A stretch of 64,000 bases of DNA from positions 1,426,001 through 1,490,000 of the forward strand of contig NZ_CP110011.1 of assembly GCF_025947345.1 (NCBI RefSeq), in the 5' to 3' direction. Below are positions 8,719-17,630 of the stretch, in pieces; position 1 is the stretch's first letter; the number at the start of each line of letters is the position of its first letter. The notes beneath the pieces were generated by a model. That model had not been told where the DNA came from and did no database searches. It saw nothing but the letters and a program-made list of their open reading frames with translations. The translations under genes were made by a program, and so were the position numbers. Origin of the DNA: Flavobacterium sp. N502536. GTDB lineage: Bacteria; Bacteroidota; Bacteroidia; Flavobacteriales; Flavobacteriaceae.

Positions 8719-9432
8719 TTAAGAAAAGATCTCTTTTAAAACCTCTAAAGATTTCGGTTTTTTGAATCCGTCCAAATGAAAGCTATAGTAATCGATCAGG
8801 ATTTTGAGCAGAATTTGCCTTTCCGTCACATGAAAAACTTTTTGATCGTTTTCAAATTTCAGATCAATTAATTTTTTTAAAAGACTGGTTTCATGTTCCG
8901 TCAAAGCAGTCGCTCCATGAAACACCGTAAAAACACCCTCAATCATTTCAAAATAAAGAAGTTCCATTTCTGAAATATCCGGATAAAAGCCCAGGTATTT
9001 TGTCGCTTCCAGAAGTAATATCAAATGAAAATTTGAGATTTCATCATGATGATCCAGCCAGCTCAGTGCCGTCTCTAAGAACACAAAAAACGATTCGTTT
9101 TTCTCTTCTTCCTGAATAGAATAATGGAGCATTTCAGACAAAAACATGACCATGGTACTTTTTACAAGATCGGTATGAATACTTTGAAAAGGCACTGCTG
9201 TTTTTATTTCTTTGAAAGTCTCCAAAGTTCCTTTATTCTTGTGCATCGCCTCAATTTCAAGAATAGACAAAGGCTGAAAATAAGCAATTTTCTGGCTTGC
9301 TTTCCGACTTGAAAAAGCATCCCGCACAAAATAAGATTTCAGGCCGTTTGAAAGCGTAAAACACTTTACAATCAAACTTTTCTCCTGAAACTTTAACGAT
9401 GAAATTACTATTGCTTTGGTTTTGATTAACAT
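8719..9432 (-). CDS. recO: DNA repair protein RecO
   Basis: RecO loads RecA on SSB-coated DNA with RecR in the RecF pathway. The 237-residue protein starts with the N-terminal OB-fold region (TKAIVISSLKFQEKSLIV, residues 4-21) and continues with the helical C-terminal domain (LILLLEATKYLGFYPDIS, about residues 139-156). The zinc-binding Cys cluster of some RecO proteins is absent, which is normal for this phylum. It overlaps the end of the acyltransferase gene upstream by 7 bases, so it is the last gene of the porZ-acyltransferase-recO unit. Confidence 0.9.
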   Translation of the reverse strand: MLIKTKAIVISSLKFQEKSLIVKCFTLSNGLKSYFVRDAFSSRKASQKIAYFQPLSILEIEAMHKNKGTLETFKEIKTAVPFQSIHTDLVKSTMVMFLSEMLHYSIQEEEKNESFFVFLETALSWLDHHDEISNFHLILLLEATKYLGFYPDISEMELLYFEMIEGVFTVFHGATALTEHETSLLKKLIDLKFENDQKVFHVTERQILLKILIDYYSFHLDGFKKPKSLEVLKEIFS

Positions 9433-10460
9433 GTAGTCGAAATTTGCTTTTGGACATTCGTTTTAAATCTGTCCAGAAACCCTCGTTCTACGTAGAACCA
9501 CGAAAGGACAGCAAAACAGAAAGTAATCAAAATTACAGTAATTGCCATTACAAACGGATCGTATTTTTCGAATAAGTTGTATTGTCGGAATAACTGGATT
9601 ATTGGAAAATGATAAATGTAAAGCCCATATGTAAAATCACCATATTTACCGAAATTGTTTAAAAAAGGAATATTATATGCCGCAATAATAACCACAATTC
9701 CAAACGCTGCAGGATACAAAAGGTCTACTGACAGATCTGACAAATGATAAACTGCTAAAACCAAAACAGCGAACAGTAAAAATCCTGCTTTGTTTTTCAT
9801 TATCCATTCAAAATTCAAAAACAGAAAAATACCTGTTATAAAATAACACAAATAACCGGGCAGCTGCTTGGCTAATAAGGGCTGATTCCAATAAGAATTC
9901 ATCACAAACCAATATCCTAATGACAAGAGATAAAGGTTTCCTAACAACAAAAAGGACTTTTTTATTTTTTGTATTCCGTAAAAAATTAAAGGCAAAACAA
10001 CATAGAAGCCTTCTTCAATTTTCAGTGTCCATAAGGCTCCGTTTACAGCACAATGCAAATTAGCATCAAAAAGTCCGGGCAAACAGGGATGCATAAAATT
10101 CAGGAAAAGCAAATTCCAGCCTATGTATTTATAAGTATCGATACTTGAAAAATAGGCCCCAAAAGTATAACTGCTGAATAAGCTGAAAATAAGGCCCGAA
10201 AATAAAATCACCACCACATAAGCCGGTAAGATTCTTTTGATACGTTTGACAAAATAGTCTTTTAGAGAAGGTGTATTTACATAACTTTTACTCACTAAAA
10301 AACCACTTATCACAAAGAATCCTTTTACTCCGATAATGGCATTGGAGAAATACGACAAGACAAAAAGATCTTCATTCTGAGAAAGTTCTGCCAGATGTGC
10401 CAATAAGATATTTGCAGCAAAGAAAAACCGTAAGAAGTCAAAACAATTTTTATTATCCAT
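9426..10460 (-). CDS. Membrane acyltransferase, family 3 (OafA/YrhL-like)
   Basis: A 344-residue integral membrane protein with about ten hydrophobic segments. The family 3 acyltransferase signature is present: an N-terminal Phe-Leu-Arg segment with LLAHLAEL (His near residue 22), then VKGFFVISGFLVSKSY and KRIKRILPAYVVVI. Such enzymes transfer acetyl or other acyl groups to sugars of O-antigen, peptidoglycan or exopolysaccharide. It lies between porZ (18 bases upstream) and recO (overlapping). A role in modifying the surface polysaccharide that anchors type IX cargo is possible but is inference from position. The acceptor is unknown. Confidence 0.85.
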   Translation of the reverse strand: MDNKNCFDFLRFFFAANILLAHLAELSQNEDLFVLSYFSNAIIGVKGFFVISGFLVSKSYVNTPSLKDYFVKRIKRILPAYVVVILFSGLIFSLFSSYTFGAYFSSIDTYKYIGWNLLFLNFMHPCLPGLFDANLHCAVNGALWTLKIEEGFYVVLPLIFYGIQKIKKSFLLLGNLYLLSLGYWFVMNSYWNQPLLAKQLPGYLCYFITGIFLFLNFEWIMKNKAGFLLFAVLVLAVYHLSDLSVDLLYPAAFGIVVIIAAYNIPFLNNFGKYGDFTYGLYIYHFPIIQLFRQYNLFEKYDPFVMAITVILITFCFAVLSWFYVERGFLDRFKTNVQKQISTTC

Positions 10461-10478
10461 AGTTGATCTGCGCTAAAC

Positions 10479-12749
10479 TTATCGAACGATCATTACTTTT
10501 TTGACTTTTGTTTCGCTCCCATCCTGAGCGGAGATAAAAATCATATAAACTCCTGATGCTACTTTATATCTACCAAAAGCCGTAGTATCCCATTCTATTG
10601 TCCCACCTTCTGAAGTAGTTTCATAAACCAGATTACCCTCTATGTCGGTAATTTTGATATTGGCTTTGTTTATTAATCCGGCAACTTTTACTGTTCCTGC
10701 ATAGGTTGGACGAACAGGATTTGGGTAAACATAAACATTATTTAAGTCTTCATTAGCTCCCGTTGCCATTCCCTTAAAAGAAACCAAACCTTTATCTGTT
10801 GCAATAAAAACTTCTCCAGTCACACTATTTATATCAATATCATTTATAATATTACTCGGCAATGGCGAATTATTTATTGTAAAATGATATTTGGTCTCCT
10901 GACCATTTGGTGACACCATAAAAACGCCTGAATCTGCTGTTGCAATCCATTTATTGTTTGCCCCGTCGACCACAATATCTGTGATAAATTGTTCGTACAA
11001 TAATTCCTGCGCCAAGCCTTCTTCAAGAATAATAATTGGTTTTGTAGTCAATTGATTCTCTGTTTGAAAACTACTGACATTAGCCAACACGCGCAATCCT
11101 TTTGTGGTTCCTATCCAAAGCTGGTTATTATTATCTGGAGTAGCAACACGAACATCTACAATAGGTAGATTTCCGACATCGACACCTTGTGTTATTTTCT
11201 TTAAAACATTTCCCTTTTCATTAAAACCTATAAGTCCGCTATTAAAGGTTGCCATCCATTTCGTTCCGTTTTTATCAATAGACATTCTTCCAAATGGACA
11301 GCTCGGAATATCTATAATTACAGATTCTGTGGAAAAAACCTGCCAGTCTCCATTTGGCTTTAGTACCTTAATTCCTTTGTCAACCAAACTATTGTTCATC
11401 CATAAGTTTCCGACTTTATCAAAAACCATCCCATTCACCCAGACATCTTGTGTATTAGGGACTGCCTGCAGTGAACTATTTGCTGTTCCGTACAAATAAC
11501 TTGGAATATCATTTTCTACTTTTAGCAAACCTGCATCAAATGAACCGATGTAAACTTTCTTCTCATTTGCAGGATCTACTACAACTCTGATTAGCGATTT
11601 AGCACCCAAAACTTTTTCATACGGAATATTCAGCCATTTGTCCAAACTAAATTTACTAATGCCATAGCTATCTTTTGGATATGGGTTGTAAACTCCCGAA
11701 TAATCACCATAAACAGTCCACATCGAATTTGCTGTAACCTGAAGTGCAAAAATACTGTTTCGTAACGGCCCGTTTGGTGTATCATTTACAAATACTGAAG
11801 CACCGGAAAGTGAAGAAGAAAAAACTCCGCTCTCTTTTGTCCCTACATATAATACATCACCAACTGTGGTTGCACAACTAAAAGTTATAGTATTATCTAA
11901 AACCTGAGTATTTGCAATCTGGCGCAGCAATACCATTTGATTGTTATAAACATAAACCACATTGGGTGTTGTGACTATTAAGTTATGATTTGCAGCACGC
12001 AGATCGGTTGAAGGTCGCGGGAGCTGAAAAAATCCAACAAATGAATTTGAATTGTACCGATGAATGTATCCTACTGAATTTATCGCAATAAGCTCTGTAT
12101 CCAATGGCTCAACACTGGCCCAGTCACCCGCAGTAACCAAGCTCCATTGGTTAAAATCGATCAGATTACCATTGGTGCTATTGGCTCTTTTGATTCCGTT
12201 TGAAGTCGCAGCATAGAAAAACCCATTAAAATAAGCCGTTTGCCTTACTTTAACTTCGGCACCATTATCTCCGATAAAATAAGTATCTCCAAATTGCAGG
12301 GTGGTTAAATTGAACTGAACAATTCCGAAATCACAAGAAACATAAACCATTCCGTTGTGCTCCATCAAGTGGTTAATTCTCTTCAGATTGGCCGGCAATT
12401 GTTTGTTAATGATGTCGATCACCTTTAAAATGCTACCATCGGTATCATTTACCACGATCATTAATCCGTTTTCATATCCGATTACCGTTTTCTTAAATCC
12501 TTCGCTATGGTATAAAGAAGAGATCGTCTGTCCCGAAAGGCCATCTACCGTTGTGGTGGTTTTGACTGTATTCAGGGCTACATTTTTAGAAAAAAGAGCA
12601 TTCTCTGAGGCCGCAAAAACGGTAGTTGAAGATTGCGAGAGATCTTTTACTTCGTTGAATGAAAAATACCCCTGCCAGGACAATTTATTCTGAGAAAAAC
12701 AAAATTGCACTGCCACCAAAAACAAAACGTAGAAAAACCTTCTTTTCAT
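10479..12749 (-). CDS. porZ: Type IX secretion system protein PorZ
   Basis: A 756-residue exported protein close in length to Porphyromonas gingivalis PorZ (about 776). Residues 1-19 are a signal peptide. About residues 20-660 form two beta-propellers built from short repeats, with propeller signatures such as ENGLMIVV, KWMATFNSGLIGFN, LWIGTTKGLRVL and KWIATADSGVFMV. The final 80 residues are a type A C-terminal domain (VYVYPNPVRP, then GVYMIFIS and VKKVMIVR). PorZ is a surface component of the attachment complex that helps deliver anionic LPS to cargo proteins. It heads a minus-strand operon with an acyltransferase gene and recO. Other two-propeller sorting-domain proteins exist, so the name is strong but not certain. 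Confidence 0.8.
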   Translation of the reverse strand: MKRRFFYVLFLVAVQFCFSQNKLSWQGYFSFNEVKDLSQSSTTVFAASENALFSKNVALNTVKTTTTVDGLSGQTISSLYHSEGFKKTVIGYENGLMIVVNDTDGSILKVIDIINKQLPANLKRINHLMEHNGMVYVSCDFGIVQFNLTTLQFGDTYFIGDNGAEVKVRQTAYFNGFFYAATSNGIKRANSTNGNLIDFNQWSLVTAGDWASVEPLDTELIAINSVGYIHRYNSNSFVGFFQLPRPSTDLRAANHNLIVTTPNVVYVYNNQMVLLRQIANTQVLDNTITFSCATTVGDVLYVGTKESGVFSSSLSGASVFVNDTPNGPLRNSIFALQVTANSMWTVYGDYSGVYNPYPKDSYGISKFSLDKWLNIPYEKVLGAKSLIRVVVDPANEKKVYIGSFDAGLLKVENDIPSYLYGTANSSLQAVPNTQDVWVNGMVFDKVGNLWMNNSLVDKGIKVLKPNGDWQVFSTESVIIDIPSCPFGRMSIDKNGTKWMATFNSGLIGFNEKGNVLKKITQGVDVGNLPIVDVRVATPDNNNQLWIGTTKGLRVLANVSSFQTENQLTTKPIIILEEGLAQELLYEQFITDIVVDGANNKWIATADSGVFMVSPNGQETKYHFTINNSPLPSNIINDIDINSVTGEVFIATDKGLVSFKGMATGANEDLNNVYVYPNPVRPTYAGTVKVAGLINKANIKITDIEGNLVYETTSEGGTIEWDTTAFGRYKVASGVYMIFISAQDGSETKVKKVMIVR

Positions 12750-12770
12750 TATTTACTAAATTCAGATAGA

Positions 12771-12778
12771 CAAATATA
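12771..12778 (-). promoter_or_regulatory. -7 promoter element for the porZ operon
   Basis: The minus strand reads TATATTTG, a perfect TAnnTTTG element, 21 bases upstream of the porZ start codon. No -33 TTG was found at the expected distance. Confidence 0.5.
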
Positions 12779-12814
12779 CTACAAACGAAAGTATTTGATT
12801 TTTGTTCTCTTGCA

Positions 12815-12862
12815 AATAAAAAAATGCCTCCGATTTATCTTTATAAAAGACAAATGGAGGCA
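12815..12862 (-). terminator. Intrinsic terminator of gdhA
   Basis: The stem TGCCTCC/GGAGGCA (12825-12831, 12856-12862) is extended by further pairs with one bulge and one mismatch. A T run follows on the minus strand, 22 bases past the gdhA stop codon. Confidence 0.85.
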
Positions 12863-12884
12863 CTAAAAAACTATAACTAAAAAA

Positions 12885-14228
12885 TTATACTACACCTTGT
12901 GCAAGCATAGCATCGGCAACTTTAACAAATCCTGCAATGTTAGCTCCTTTTACGTAGTCAACATAACCTGATTTATCCGAACCGTATTTTACACATGAAG
13001 CATGGATTGCTAACATGATTCCTTTTAATCTTTCGTCAACTTCTTCAGATGACCAGCTTAAACGCAATGAGTTTTGCGACATTTCAAGACCTGAAGTTGC
13101 AACACCACCAGCATTAGAAGCTTTTCCAGGAGCAAATAAAATTTTTGCATCAAGAAAAACAGTAACAGCTTCCGGAGTAGAAGGCATGTTTGCTCCTTCT
13201 GCAACGGCAATACATCCGTTAGCCACTAAAGCTTTAGCCTCATCACCATTTAATTCGTTTTGAGTCGCACATGGTAATGCAACATCACATTTAACTTCCC
13301 ATGGACGTTTTCCTTCTACGTATTTCGCATTTGGATATTTTGCCACGTACTCGCTGATTCTTCCTCTAAGCTCATTTTTTAACTCCATTACGAAAGCTAA
13401 TTTTTCAGCATCGATTCCATCTGCATCATAAATATATCCTGCAGAATCTGATAATGTAACTACTTTTGCTCCTAATTGAGTTGCTTTTTCAGTTGCATAT
13501 TGTGCTACGTTTCCAGAACCTGAAACAGCAACAATTTTTCCTTTAAAACTATCTCCTTTAGTTGCTAACATACTTTGAGCAAAGTAAACTGCTCCGTAAC
13601 CTGTAGCTTCAGGACGAATTAATGATCCTCCGAAAGAGATTCCTTTTCCGGTTAAAACTCCGGTAAATTCATTTCTTAATCTTTTGTACTGACCAAACAT
13701 ATATCCAACTTCTCTACCTCCTACACCGATATCTCCGGCAGGAACGTCAGTATCAGCTCCAATATGTTTTGAAAGTTCTGTCATAAAACTTTGACAGAAT
13801 TTCATAATTTCATTATCTGATTTTCCTTTTGGATCAAAATCAGAACCTCCTTTACCACCACCCATTGGTAATGTTGTTAAGCTGTTTTTGAAAGTTTGCT
13901 CAAAAGCCAAAAACTTCAAAATACTCAAGTTAACAGAAGGATGAAAACGCAAACCTCCTTTGTAAGGTCCGATTGCTGAATTCATCTGGATACGATATCC
14001 TTTATTAACCTGGATCTCACCTTTGTCGTTCAACCAGTTCACTCTGAACAGGATAACACGCTCTGGCTCTACCATACGCTCCAAAAGCATTTTGTTCTGG
14101 TATTTTTTATTTTCTTCAATAAAAGGAATTACCGTTTCGGCAACTTCTAAAACTGCTTGTAAAAACTCTGATTCGTTCGGGTTTTTTGCACTAACCGAAT
14201 CCATAAAAGCGGTAATACTTTGTGACAT
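12885..14228 (-). CDS. gdhA: NADP-specific glutamate dehydrogenase
   Basis: Interconverts 2-oxoglutarate plus ammonia and glutamate. The 447-residue length is that of the small hexameric NADP enzymes. Conserved segments are the substrate-binding PMGGGKGGSDFDP (about residues 121-133), the catalytic DVPAGDIGVGGREVGYM (about residues 161-177), the Rossmann loop VAVSGSGNVAQYA (about residues 232-244), and near the C-terminus the cofactor-domain segment NAGGVATSGLEMSQN. It is a single-gene unit with its own promoter and terminator. The start is fixed by the usual N-terminus of the family. Confidence 0.97.
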   Translation of the reverse strand: MSQSITAFMDSVSAKNPNESEFLQAVLEVAETVIPFIEENKKYQNKMLLERMVEPERVILFRVNWLNDKGEIQVNKGYRIQMNSAIGPYKGGLRFHPSVNLSILKFLAFEQTFKNSLTTLPMGGGKGGSDFDPKGKSDNEIMKFCQSFMTELSKHIGADTDVPAGDIGVGGREVGYMFGQYKRLRNEFTGVLTGKGISFGGSLIRPEATGYGAVYFAQSMLATKGDSFKGKIVAVSGSGNVAQYATEKATQLGAKVVTLSDSAGYIYDADGIDAEKLAFVMELKNELRGRISEYVAKYPNAKYVEGKRPWEVKCDVALPCATQNELNGDEAKALVANGCIAVAEGANMPSTPEAVTVFLDAKILFAPGKASNAGGVATSGLEMSQNSLRLSWSSEEVDERLKGIMLAIHASCVKYGSDKSGYVDYVKGANIAGFVKVADAMLAQGVV

Positions 14229-14275
14229 GATTATTAGATTATTAACATTTAAGAAAACGTTTTCGTTATTTAAGA

Positions 14276-14283
14276 CAAAGGTA
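14276..14283 (-). promoter_or_regulatory. -7 promoter element for gdhA
   Basis: The minus strand reads TACCTTTG, a perfect TAnnTTTG, 47 bases upstream of the gdhA start codon. Confidence 0.5.
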
Positions 14284-14478
14284 ATCGAAAATGGTATTTA
14301 TTGAATATTTTTTTAAGAATCTCTTAAACTTTTATTTATAATACAGCTAATACAGAAAAAAGATATTTTAGGTTTTGCGTTTTGCAGTAAATTACTACCG
14401 AAATATTTAATAATTTAATATTTTTAATAAATATTCATCAATACAGCTGTTTATCCTTTTTAGTTCCTTGTGTTTTTA

Positions 14479-14486
14479 TATATTTG
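14479..14486 (+). promoter_or_regulatory. -7 promoter element that sets the start of the 14511 gene
   Basis: TATATTTG is a perfect TAnnTTTG. Transcription would begin near 14492. An in-frame TTG at 14484 lies inside this element and cannot be the start codon, so the ATG at 14511 is chosen. Confidence 0.55.
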
Positions 14487-14510
14487 CCGGGATTTGAAAG
14501 CCCAACCCCC

Positions 14511-15293
14511 ATGCTTAAACCTATAGTACTCACGTTATTTGCCTTTTTTGGCATCTCAACAATTTCGACTGCACAATCACTGGCACACGAAGTTGGAATA
14601 ATATTCGGCCCTGTTACTTTTCAATCTGATTTTGGTGAAAGAAATAATCTGGATACAAATCTTGGAAACACCGGATTTGGTGTCGGATTGGTTCATTTTG
14701 TCAATTTCTCTACCAACAGCAACCGGGAAAGCTTCTTTTCCGAACATTTCAAAGTAAGATCAGAACTCTCTTTTAATAGCTCAAAACTGAATCATTTTGG
14801 TGAATGGACGGAAAAAAAACCTGCTACATTAGGAGTTAAGCAGCTTAAAGCCATGCACGGAAAATCTACCGTAATTAGTTTTGGATCGCAGCTCGAATTT
14901 TCTCCGGTAAAGATCCATTATTACGAAACTTCTATAGGCGCTTTCAGCCCTTATGTAAGTTTAGGTTTTTTAGTAAGTTACTATACAACAGAAGTAAGCT
15001 CTGAACTTGGCAAACTGGGAACTCCCGACACTACACTTCCAAAATACCTGACTCCTTCAGACGGCCGTCAATTTGGTTTTTCAAGTGAGAATGGTTTGGT
15101 TTTATCCGGTACTGCCGGCTTAGGTGTTCATTACAAATTAGGCCGCATGAACGATTTAATGTTCGAAACCCGTTTTCAGGTTTTCAACTCCGACTGGGTT
15201 GACGGACTAAATCCAAACAAGAAAATTTACACAGAAAACAAATCAAACGACTGGCAGGTTTGGTTTAATGTAGGATATATTCAATACTTGTAA
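14511..15293 (+). CDS. Exported outer-membrane beta-barrel-like protein
   Basis: A 260-residue protein with a signal peptide (MLKPIVLTLFAFFGISTIST, cleavage near AQS). The mature part has alternating hydrophobic strands, repeated Gly-rich turns and an aromatic C-terminal strand (WFNVGYIQYL), as expected of a small barrel in the outer membrane. It resembles a Flavobacteriia-specific family known by the placeholder name THC0290_0291, recalled from memory. Function is unknown. It is monocistronic. A 51-base stretch of its 3' end (15181-15231) is copied exactly into the following gap (15413-15463). Confidence 0.65.
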   Translation: MLKPIVLTLFAFFGISTISTAQSLAHEVGIIFGPVTFQSDFGERNNLDTNLGNTGFGVGLVHFVNFSTNSNRESFFSEHFKVRSELSFNSSKLNHFGEWTEKKPATLGVKQLKAMHGKSTVISFGSQLEFSPVKIHYYETSIGAFSPYVSLGFLVSYYTTEVSSELGKLGTPDTTLPKYLTPSDGRQFGFSSENGLVLSGTAGLGVHYKLGRMNDLMFETRFQVFNSDWVDGLNPNKKIYTENKSNDWQVWFNVGYIQYL

Positions 15294-15296
15294 TTT

Positions 15297-15537
15297 TAGA
15301 AATTCCAAATCTCAAATTCCAAGTTTCAAATTTCAAGTTTCAAGTAAAAATTCCCAAATTCCAGAGTATTACAATTGGAATTTGGGATTTTTTATTTGAA
15401 ATTCATTTATTTTTTTCAACTCCGACTGGGTTGACGGACTAAATCCAAACAAGAAAATTTACAACTAAAACAAATCCCAAATTCCAAAATGATTAAAATT
15501 GGAATTTGGGATTTGAGATTTGGAAATTTATATATTT
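15297..15537. repeat. Word-repeat region with a copied gene tail
   Basis: The gap after the 14511 gene is made of words such as AAATTCCAAATCTC and TTGGAATTTGGGATTT in both orientations. The left end (from 15299) and the right end (15495-15532) are near-perfect reverse complements over about 30 bases. Between two such blocks, 15413-15463 is a 51-base exact copy of 15181-15231 from inside the gene. Homology continues weakly for about 15 more bases. Confidence 0.85.
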
Positions 15538-16680
15538 TTATGCCAAAGCCTGCTCTAAATCAGCAATTAAATCTTCGGCATCTTCAATACCAACACTTAA
15601 TCGAACCAAGTCATCGGTAATACCCACTTCAGCTCTTTTGTCTGCCGGAATTGAAGCATGTGTCATCAAAGCCGGATGATTGGCTAAAGACTCTACTCCT
15701 CCTAAAGATTCAGCCAGCGTAAACACTTTAAGTTTTTCTAAAAAGGCAATCGAATCTTCTTTTTTTCCTGATTTAAACGTAAAAGACACCATTCCACCAA
15801 AAGCTTTCATTTGCTTTTTGGCAATTTCATGAAAAGAATGACTTTTTAAACCCGGATAATAAACCGTATTAATTTTAGGATGATTGCTCAGATATTCTAC
15901 TACTTTTTCTCCATTTTCGCAATGTCTCTGCACTCTCAATGAAAGTGTTTTGATTCCTCTTAAAACCAGGAAACTATCCATTGGTCCCAATGTTGCTCCG
16001 GTTGCAAATTGCTGAAAGTGCAATTGGTCTCCTAAAGCCTCATCTTTTACAATTAAAGCTCCGGCAATAACATCTGAATGTCCGCCCAGGTATTTTGTGG
16101 CAGAGTGCATCACAATATCAGCTCCCAGATCAAGTGGTTTTTGTAAATAAGGTGTTGCAAAAGTATTGTCAACCGCAAATAAAATATTATTCGCTTTGGT
16201 AATTTTAGCCACTTCTTCGATATCTGCTAATTTCATCAACGGATTGGTTGGTGTTTCAACCCAGATCAGTTTCGTATTTTCATTGATTAATGATTTCAGT
16301 TTTTCGATATCGGTCATATCCACAAAATGAAATTTAATACCTGAATCTTTATAAATTCGGGAGAACATTCTGTAGGTCCCTCCGTATAAATCATCCATTG
16401 CGATAATCTCATCACCGGCTTTAAACGATCTTAAAATACAATCTGTAGCCGCCAAACCTGATGAAAAAGCCAATCCACGAGTACCATTTTCAATACTAGC
16501 CAAAGCATTTTCTAAAGCTGTACGGGTTGGGTTTGACGCTCTGCTATACTCATAATCCGCCAAAGGTTTTCCCGGACTGGTTTGTATAAAAGTTGAAGTT
16601 TGATACACCGGAGGCATAACAGCTCCTGTAGCTGGATCATGATGCTGACCACCATGTATTACTTTAGTATTGAATTTCAT
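15538..16680 (-). CDS. Trans-sulfuration PLP enzyme (cystathionine gamma-synthase/lyase family)
   Basis: A 380-residue enzyme of the Cys/Met-metabolism PLP family. The N-terminus FNTKVIHGGQ and the segment YEYSRASNPTRTALE (about residues 43-57) are family signatures. The PLP lysine lies in SATKYLGGHSD (about residue 195), and the cofactor Asp in VDNTFATPYLQKP. Family members use cystathionine or O-acyl-homoserine as substrate. The sequence alone does not separate gamma-synthase, gamma-lyase and beta-lyase. No other sulfur-metabolism gene is adjacent. The promoter has a perfect -7 element 34 bases upstream, back to back with the promoter of the 16786 gene. Confidence 0.9.
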   Translation of the reverse strand: MKFNTKVIHGGQHHDPATGAVMPPVYQTSTFIQTSPGKPLADYEYSRASNPTRTALENALASIENGTRGLAFSSGLAATDCILRSFKAGDEIIAMDDLYGGTYRMFSRIYKDSGIKFHFVDMTDIEKLKSLINENTKLIWVETPTNPLMKLADIEEVAKITKANNILFAVDNTFATPYLQKPLDLGADIVMHSATKYLGGHSDVIAGALIVKDEALGDQLHFQQFATGATLGPMDSFLVLRGIKTLSLRVQRHCENGEKVVEYLSNHPKINTVYYPGLKSHSFHEIAKKQMKAFGGMVSFTFKSGKKEDSIAFLEKLKVFTLAESLGGVESLANHPALMTHASIPADKRAEVGITDDLVRLSVGIEDAEDLIADLEQALA

Positions 16681-16713
16681 AGAGTTATATTTTTAAAATG
16701 CATAATTATGGTA

Positions 16714-16763
16714 CAAATTTACCGTTTAATTTATTTTAATCCTGACACAACTTCTTACCTTTG
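16714..16763. promoter_or_regulatory. Divergent promoter pair
   Basis: Minus-strand TAAATTTG at 16714-16721 fits the PLP-enzyme gene. Plus-strand TACCTTTG at 16756-16763 fits the lipoprotein gene at 16786. Both are perfect TAnnTTTG elements, about 35 bases apart. Confidence 0.55.
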
Positions 16764-16785
16764 TATATAATTAACACTTTTTGAC

Positions 16786-17529
16786 ATGAAACAATATCCT
16801 TTTTTAATCTTTTTGCTTTTGACATTTGTAAGCTGCAGCAAAGAACTTTCGTTTGAAAATGAGACATTTGAAAAAGAATCTACATTGCCTTGTGAAAAGG
16901 ACTGTCCGAAAATAACCATTGATGTTCCTATCGCAAAAAATATCCCAATTGTAGCCGATAGTATTAATAAAAAAGTTTTTGCGGTCATTAAAGAAATCGT
17001 CTATTTTGAAGAAGACCCGAAAAAAGCCAATGATTACAAAGCACTGGCGGCGTCTTTTATTGGCTCATATGAAGAAATGCACAAAAAATTCCCTGGCGAA
17101 ACTTTTGGATGGGAGGCAAAAATAAAAGGAAATGTTGAATTTGAATCCGATCAGATTATCAACCTCAAAATTGACCACTATACTTTTACCGGAGGTGCTC
17201 ATGGCTATCAGGGGTATCGTTCTTTACTGTTCCATTCTAAAACAGGAAAAACGATTTTTATCGATCAGATTTTTAAAAATGAAAAAGAGTTTCTGGCTTA
17301 CGCTGAAAAAGAATTCCGTAAAAAATATAAAATCCCCGAAAAATCAAACATCAATGCAACAGGTTTAATGTTTGAAAATGACAAATTCCACCTGCCACAA
17401 AACATTTTTTACACCAAAGAAGGATTGCTTTTATATTACAACTCCTATGAAGCCGCTTCTTATGCTGATGGCCCAAAAGAACTGTTGTTCCCGTATGATG
17501 AAGTCAGTAAATATTTAAAATACCAATAG
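16786..17529 (+). CDS. Lipoprotein with DUF4163/DUF3298 (PdaC/RsiV-like) domains
   Basis: A 247-residue lipoprotein with a signal peptide and lipobox FVSC at about residues 14-17. The mature part has the DUF4163 pattern, seen best in HYTFTGGAHGYQGYRSLLF (about residues 131-149), followed by the DUF3298 part with IFIDQIFKNEKEFL and a C-terminal FPYDEVSKYL. These domains occur in the extracellular part of anti-sigma factor RsiV and in the deacetylase PdaC, where they may bind lysozyme or glycans. No enzyme domain follows here, so a binding role at the envelope is inferred. The ligand is unknown. Confidence 0.75.
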   Translation: MKQYPFLIFLLLTFVSCSKELSFENETFEKESTLPCEKDCPKITIDVPIAKNIPIVADSINKKVFAVIKEIVYFEEDPKKANDYKALAASFIGSYEEMHKKFPGETFGWEAKIKGNVEFESDQIINLKIDHYTFTGGAHGYQGYRSLLFHSKTGKTIFIDQIFKNEKEFLAYAEKEFRKKYKIPEKSNINATGLMFENDKFHLPQNIFYTKEGLLLYYNSYEAASYADGPKELLFPYDEVSKYLKYQ

Positions 17530-17630
17530 CTTTAAACCAAAGCTGCATAACTAAAAAACCTTTGTCGCTTTGCCCCTCTGAACCTTTGCCATTTTACTCA
17601 GAACCTCAGAACCTTAGCAGCTCAGAACCC
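17530..17630. repeat. Word-repeat gap ('ctttgcc' / 'cagaacctt')
   Basis: The gap between convergent genes is built from CCTTTG and CTCAGAACC words repeated in tandem. No gene, promoter or GC-rich hairpin is seen. It resembles the other word-repeat gaps but has its own vocabulary. Confidence 0.55.

Noticed and set aside
14484..14510. N-terminal extension of the barrel-like protein from a TTG codon
   Set aside because: The TTG lies inside a perfect -7 element and the signal peptide begins at the ATG at 14511.
15297..15537. Insertion sequence remnant in the repeat gap
   Set aside because: There is no transposase fragment. The copied bases come from the adjacent gene and the rest are word repeats.
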